DNA of 16,855 nucleotides, taken from positions 1-16,855 of the forward strand of contig JBCBZH010000068.1 in the NCBI GenBank assembly GCA_039815415.1. Reading direction: 5' to 3'. Numbering within the stretch: position 1 is the stretch's first letter; each line of letters starts with the position of its first letter. Source of the stretch: JBCBZH01 sp039815415. Lineage in GTDB: Bacteria > Bacteroidota > Rhodothermia > Rhodothermales > Rubricoccaceae. Of the stretch, positions 14,281 through 16,855 are shown piece by piece. The position numbers were made by a program, and so were the translations under genes. The notes under the pieces were generated by a model. The model saw nothing but the letters and a program-made list of their open reading frames with translations. It did no database searches and had not been told where the DNA came from.

Positions 14281-15615
14281 ATGCGCCTTGCCGTTCTTCT
14301 CACCCTGATCCTCGCCAGCTCGATCCCATCGCTGGCCCAAAACACAGACGCGCCAGGGCCGAATCCGGTCGCGGCCACCCCTGCCGAGGCCCGGCTCGCA
14401 GGCGCCGAGCAGCGTCGCCAGCTCGAAGCCGCGTCGCCCGTTGCTGCGGTGCCGTTTCGGTCCGTCGGACCGTCAGTCATGAGCGGTCGAGCCGTGGGCG
14501 TCGAAGGAAATCCCAACGACGTGACCGAGTTCTACGTCGCCTACGCGTCGGGCGGGCTGTGGCACACGGAGACCAGTGGCACCACCTTCACGCCGCTCTT
14601 CGACGAGATGCCGATGATTACCATCGGCGCCATCGCGGTGGACTGGAACGATCCCGAGGGCGACGGTCCAACGGTCTGGGTGGGCACCGGGGAATCGAAC
14701 TCGTCGCGTTCTTCGTATGCAGGGACAGGGGTCTACACGTCTACGGATGGCGGGAGCACATGGACCCATCGCGGGCTGGCGGAGACCCAGCACATCGGGC
14801 GGATCGTGCTTGGTGAGAATGGCACGGCGCACGTGGCTGCCATCGGCCACCTTTACTCGCCCAACCCGGAGCGTGGCGTCTATCGGACCGACGACAGCGG
14901 CGAGACCTGGACGAGGACGCTGTTCGTCGATGAGGAGACGGGCGCCATCGATCTAGTCCGGGACCCGACAGATCCCAATCGCATCTACGCGGCCACCTGG
15001 ACACGGAGCCGACGGGCATGGGACTTCCGTGAAGCTGGGCCGGGCTCCGCGATCTGGGCCAGCGACGATGACGGGCAGACGTACTCCCGTCTCACCATCG
15101 AGGGCACTGGCTTCCCAACCGGCGCCGATGTGGGCCGCATCGGGCTGGCGGCGCATCCGAACGGTGTGCTCTATGCCGTCCTGGACAATCAGGTCCGTCG
15201 GCCCGAGGACGAGGACGACGAGGCGCCCGAGCTGACGAGCGAGATGCTGGAAACGATGACGCGCGAGCAGTTCCTCGAACAGAGTGAGGACGCCATCAAC
15301 GCGTTCCTCGATGCCAACAACTTCCCGTTCAGTTACACGGCGGAAACGGTCCTCGAGGATGTGCGCGAGGGGCGGATCGAGCCTATCGCGCTGGTGGAGT
15401 TTCTGGCGGACGCCAATCGGCAGCTGTTCGACACCCCGGTGGCCGGCGCCGAGGTCTATCGCTCCGACGATCAGGGCCAGTCCTGGACGCGGACTCACGA
15501 GGGCTCTTTTGCCGGCAGCAGCTCTGGGTTTTGGTCTGCGCTTGCACGACGCCCGCGCCTGACGAAGGAAACATCACCGGGGTTAGATGGCGCGAGACAC
15601 GAACTGCAACGTTAG
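14281..15615 (+). CDS. secreted sortilin/VPS10-like BNR-repeat protein, 3' part missing
   Basis: N-terminal part of a large secreted beta-propeller protein (family members in this phylum are about 1000 aa). Signal peptide MRLAVLLTLILASSIPSLAQ (cleavage near residue 20), then a low-complexity linker. BNR/Asp-box repeats follow: VYTSTDGGSTWTH (151-163), VYRTDDSGETWTRT (200-213), IWASDDDGQTYSR (258-270), VYRSDDQGQSWTRTHEG (392-408). After THEG (nt about 15,505) the frame continues for 37 unrelated residues to a stop at 15615; in homologues this point leads to a conserved aromatic, glycine-rich strand and hundreds more residues. The gene is therefore broken where the base composition changes. TACCTTCC 21 nt upstream (14252) is a possible -7 element. 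Exact iterated 10-mers at 14313 (inside the signal peptide, A-S-S) and 14416 (R-Q-L). Confidence 0.85.
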   Translation: MRLAVLLTLILASSIPSLAQNTDAPGPNPVAATPAEARLAGAEQRRQLEAASPVAAVPFRSVGPSVMSGRAVGVEGNPNDVTEFYVAYASGGLWHTETSGTTFTPLFDEMPMITIGAIAVDWNDPEGDGPTVWVGTGESNSSRSSYAGTGVYTSTDGGSTWTHRGLAETQHIGRIVLGENGTAHVAAIGHLYSPNPERGVYRTDDSGETWTRTLFVDEETGAIDLVRDPTDPNRIYAATWTRSRRAWDFREAGPGSAIWASDDDGQTYSRLTIEGTGFPTGADVGRIGLAAHPNGVLYAVLDNQVRRPEDEDDEAPELTSEMLETMTREQFLEQSEDAINAFLDANNFPFSYTAETVLEDVREGRIEPIALVEFLADANRQLFDTPVAGAEVYRSDDQGQSWTRTHEGSFAGSSSGFWSALARRPRLTKETSPGLDGARHELQR

Positions 15616-16855
15616 CTGGGCCGTGCACAATGGTAACACTAACAGTTATCAACAGCAACGCTGGACACCCCACGTTCGACCTCTTTCCTGCTCCGCCCCC
15701 TCTCATCTGCTGCCCTGTCTCGTCAGTCCCTCCTCTTCCGTTCACACTCGCCCTCCTTTACCTTTCGATCTTCCTACGCTTTGTGCACCAGGAGGAAAGT
15801 GGTTGATTCGTTTTATTTAGCGCACTTGTTCGCTTTGTTGTTAAGTTGTTGTTCTTCGTTTCTTCTCTGCCGCTGGACCGTTTTTGAAAAACACAAGTAC
15901 CGTTTTGCGGCACATCCGTAGTGCTGAGGGGCCATGTGTCATATTGTGATGTTGGCTCTTTGCTTAGAGGAATAGAGGATCGTTGGAGTAGAGCATTTCT
16001 GGTACTGCTTGTTTGTTCAGATTTATTGATGTACGGTACTTTAGCTGGATCGTCGTCACCCGGTGGAATCCGCAGGCCATACCATCGCGTGATAAGATAA
16101 GTGGTATCGTATCCTCGTTTTTGTTGAGCTGTTTTCGAGTCGCGCTTGTCGGGCTCGGACGGTGGACAAGTTAAAAAAGTGGGTGATCCTGACGGTCCTA
16201 CCGTGGTCGCTTTTCCTCCAGCCACTTCCCCTCTAATCTACCTATAAAACGAGTACAGGGTTGGTGGCAGGTGAGCGGAGCATCAAACCAGAACGCCGCG
16301 GCCAACCCTGCGCAACTCAAGGGTACCCGATGATACATACAGCCGAGCGGAGAAAGGCTTTGCTTCCGGAGAGAACTTCGCTGCCGACGCAAACGACGTA
16401 GACACCACACGAGCAACATTCGAAACATACTGCGGCTGGCAGGCATGACGAAGGAGCATCACGCCGCCTCAACGGCCGGCTTCACGCTTGCGCTTCTCGG
16501 TCGGCAGTAAAGATTGCTTATGAAGTGTTTTGCGCTCCTAGGATAAGCTACAGCCCAGTCGGTCTAAAAGTGGCGTAGGTTCGAAGCATGACGACTCACG
16601 TAGAGCAACATGGAACGGAGAAGCCTTCCGATTGGATCATCCTGACCATGGCCAGTCCCTGCGCCCCCAGATGCCTTCGCCCGTTCGCCGTTCGATGTCG
16701 CAATTTCATCCCATCGGTCGCGAGGTAACGGAAGCAACAGAGAACACCGACAGCAGGAACAGCAAACGAAACAGCAGTACGAGTGGTAGTAGCAGCGGCG
16801 ATAACGGAGAGCCGAGGCATCAAACACGGCCGTACTACTCGTAGCAAGTACGGGC
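15506..16855. other. aberrant right end, no recognisable gene, eukaryote-like
   Basis: This 1.35-kb stretch follows the broken secreted-protein gene. It is visibly poorer in G+C, with long C/T runs (about 15,670-15,780) and T/G runs (about 15,800-15,860). It also has a TATAAAA at 16243-16249 and a CAG-GTGAG string at about 16,268. A short Ser/Asn/Thr-rich reading frame (16632-16844, +) and a 155-codon frame on the minus strand (15758-16225) contain no domain I recognise. No copy of the iterated 10-mer is present. I see no transposase, terminal repeats or target-site duplication. Likely non-host DNA joined by mis-assembly; a true insertion is not excluded. Confidence 0.7.

Larger units (their letters stand above)
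1321..14425. repeat. highly iterated 10-mer CGCCAGCTCG, 22 exact copies
   Basis: Exact copies written CGCCAGCTCG on the plus strand start at 1321, 3071, 4040, 4917, 6002, 6949, 9002, 9676, 9931, 11780, 12291, 14313 and 14416. Exact copies written CGAGCTGGCG start at 2132, 3851, 4646, 6424, 7558, 9138, 9710, 10972 and 12510. Nine-base versions occur at 3602, 4900 and 7519. Three exact copies are intergenic (1321, 7558, 9002); the rest are in genes on both strands and in varied reading frames. Flanking bases are not conserved. Spacing is irregular, from 24 nt to about 1.8 kb (none in 12520-14312, 1-1320 or after 14425). Function unknown; see the findings. Confidence 0.95.

Noticed and set aside
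1321..14425. the repeated 10-mer considered as a CRISPR array, IS fragment or REP element
   Set aside because: Spacing is irregular, the unit is only 10 bp with unconserved flanks, copies lie inside diverse genes on both strands, and no cas genes or transposase are present.
14178..14516. N-terminal extension of the DUF1232 frame
   Set aside because: It overlaps the oppositely oriented secreted-protein gene, has no similarity to DUF1232 proteins, and reads as Arg/Ala/Ser-rich antisense sequence.
15758..16225. 155-codon minus-strand open frame in the aberrant right end
   Set aside because: No domain, signal or family pattern is visible and no neighbour supports it. The length is only mildly unusual for this composition. 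It is mentioned only as part of the region.
16632..16844. Ser/Asn-rich short open frame near the end
   Set aside because: Low-complexity composition makes chance likely. It could be part of a eukaryotic exon, but there is no evidence for a start or a family.

Overview
The window is a bacterial chromosome fragment up to about position 15,505. It is G+C-rich and densely coded. Start codons lack Shine-Dalgarno sequences and are preceded by C-rich stretches. Best guess for the host is a marine Rhodothermota (Rhodothermales, near Rubricoccaceae or Salinibacteraceae). The guess rests on the Bacteroidota-like translation starts and on the gene families present: M2-type lipoprotein, sortilin/BNR-repeat secreted protein, DUF6915, and a single-chain Fe-S serine dehydratase. 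It is not proven. From about 15,505 to the end the sequence changes: lower G+C, long pyrimidine and T/G-rich runs, no recognisable gene, and several eukaryote-like signals. The last bacterial gene is cut off exactly there, so the right end is probably an assembly chimera or a foreign insertion.

Layout. 1-70: 9-bp tandem repeat at the window edge. 147-1319 (+): sucC, with a hairpin after it. 1386-2859 (+): an orphan PotA/FbpC-type ABC ATPase and a GNAT acetyltransferase. 2921-5522 (-): aroB followed by sdaA. 5618-7498 (+): a lipoprotein of the M2 (ACE-like) peptidase family whose zinc site is destroyed. 7711-8277 (-): a small lipoprotein resembling the LecA beta-sandwich. 8493-8936 (+): kbp (BON+LysM). 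9037-13673 (-): six tightly packed genes that look like one operon (unknown protein, DUF6915, YdjM-like membrane protein, SRPBCC-epimerase fusion, FAD oxidoreductase, DUF1772 membrane protein), with 4-bp, 4-bp and 7-bp overlaps and a 1-bp gap. 13779-14177 (-): DUF1232 protein. 14281-~15505 (+): truncated secreted sortilin-like protein.

The most striking signal is not a gene. The non-palindromic 10-mer CGCCAGCTCG (reverse complement CGAGCTGGCG) occurs 22 times exactly between 1321 and 14425, about once per 700 bp. It lies on both strands (13 and 9), inside genes and between them. Inside genes it is read in at least five different ways (E-L-A, A-S-S, R-Q-L, S-W-R, P-A-R). Chance at this base composition predicts roughly 0.1 copies. 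It therefore looks like a DNA-level highly iterated motif, such as an uptake-signal-like sequence, and I know of no description of it. It is absent from the aberrant right end.
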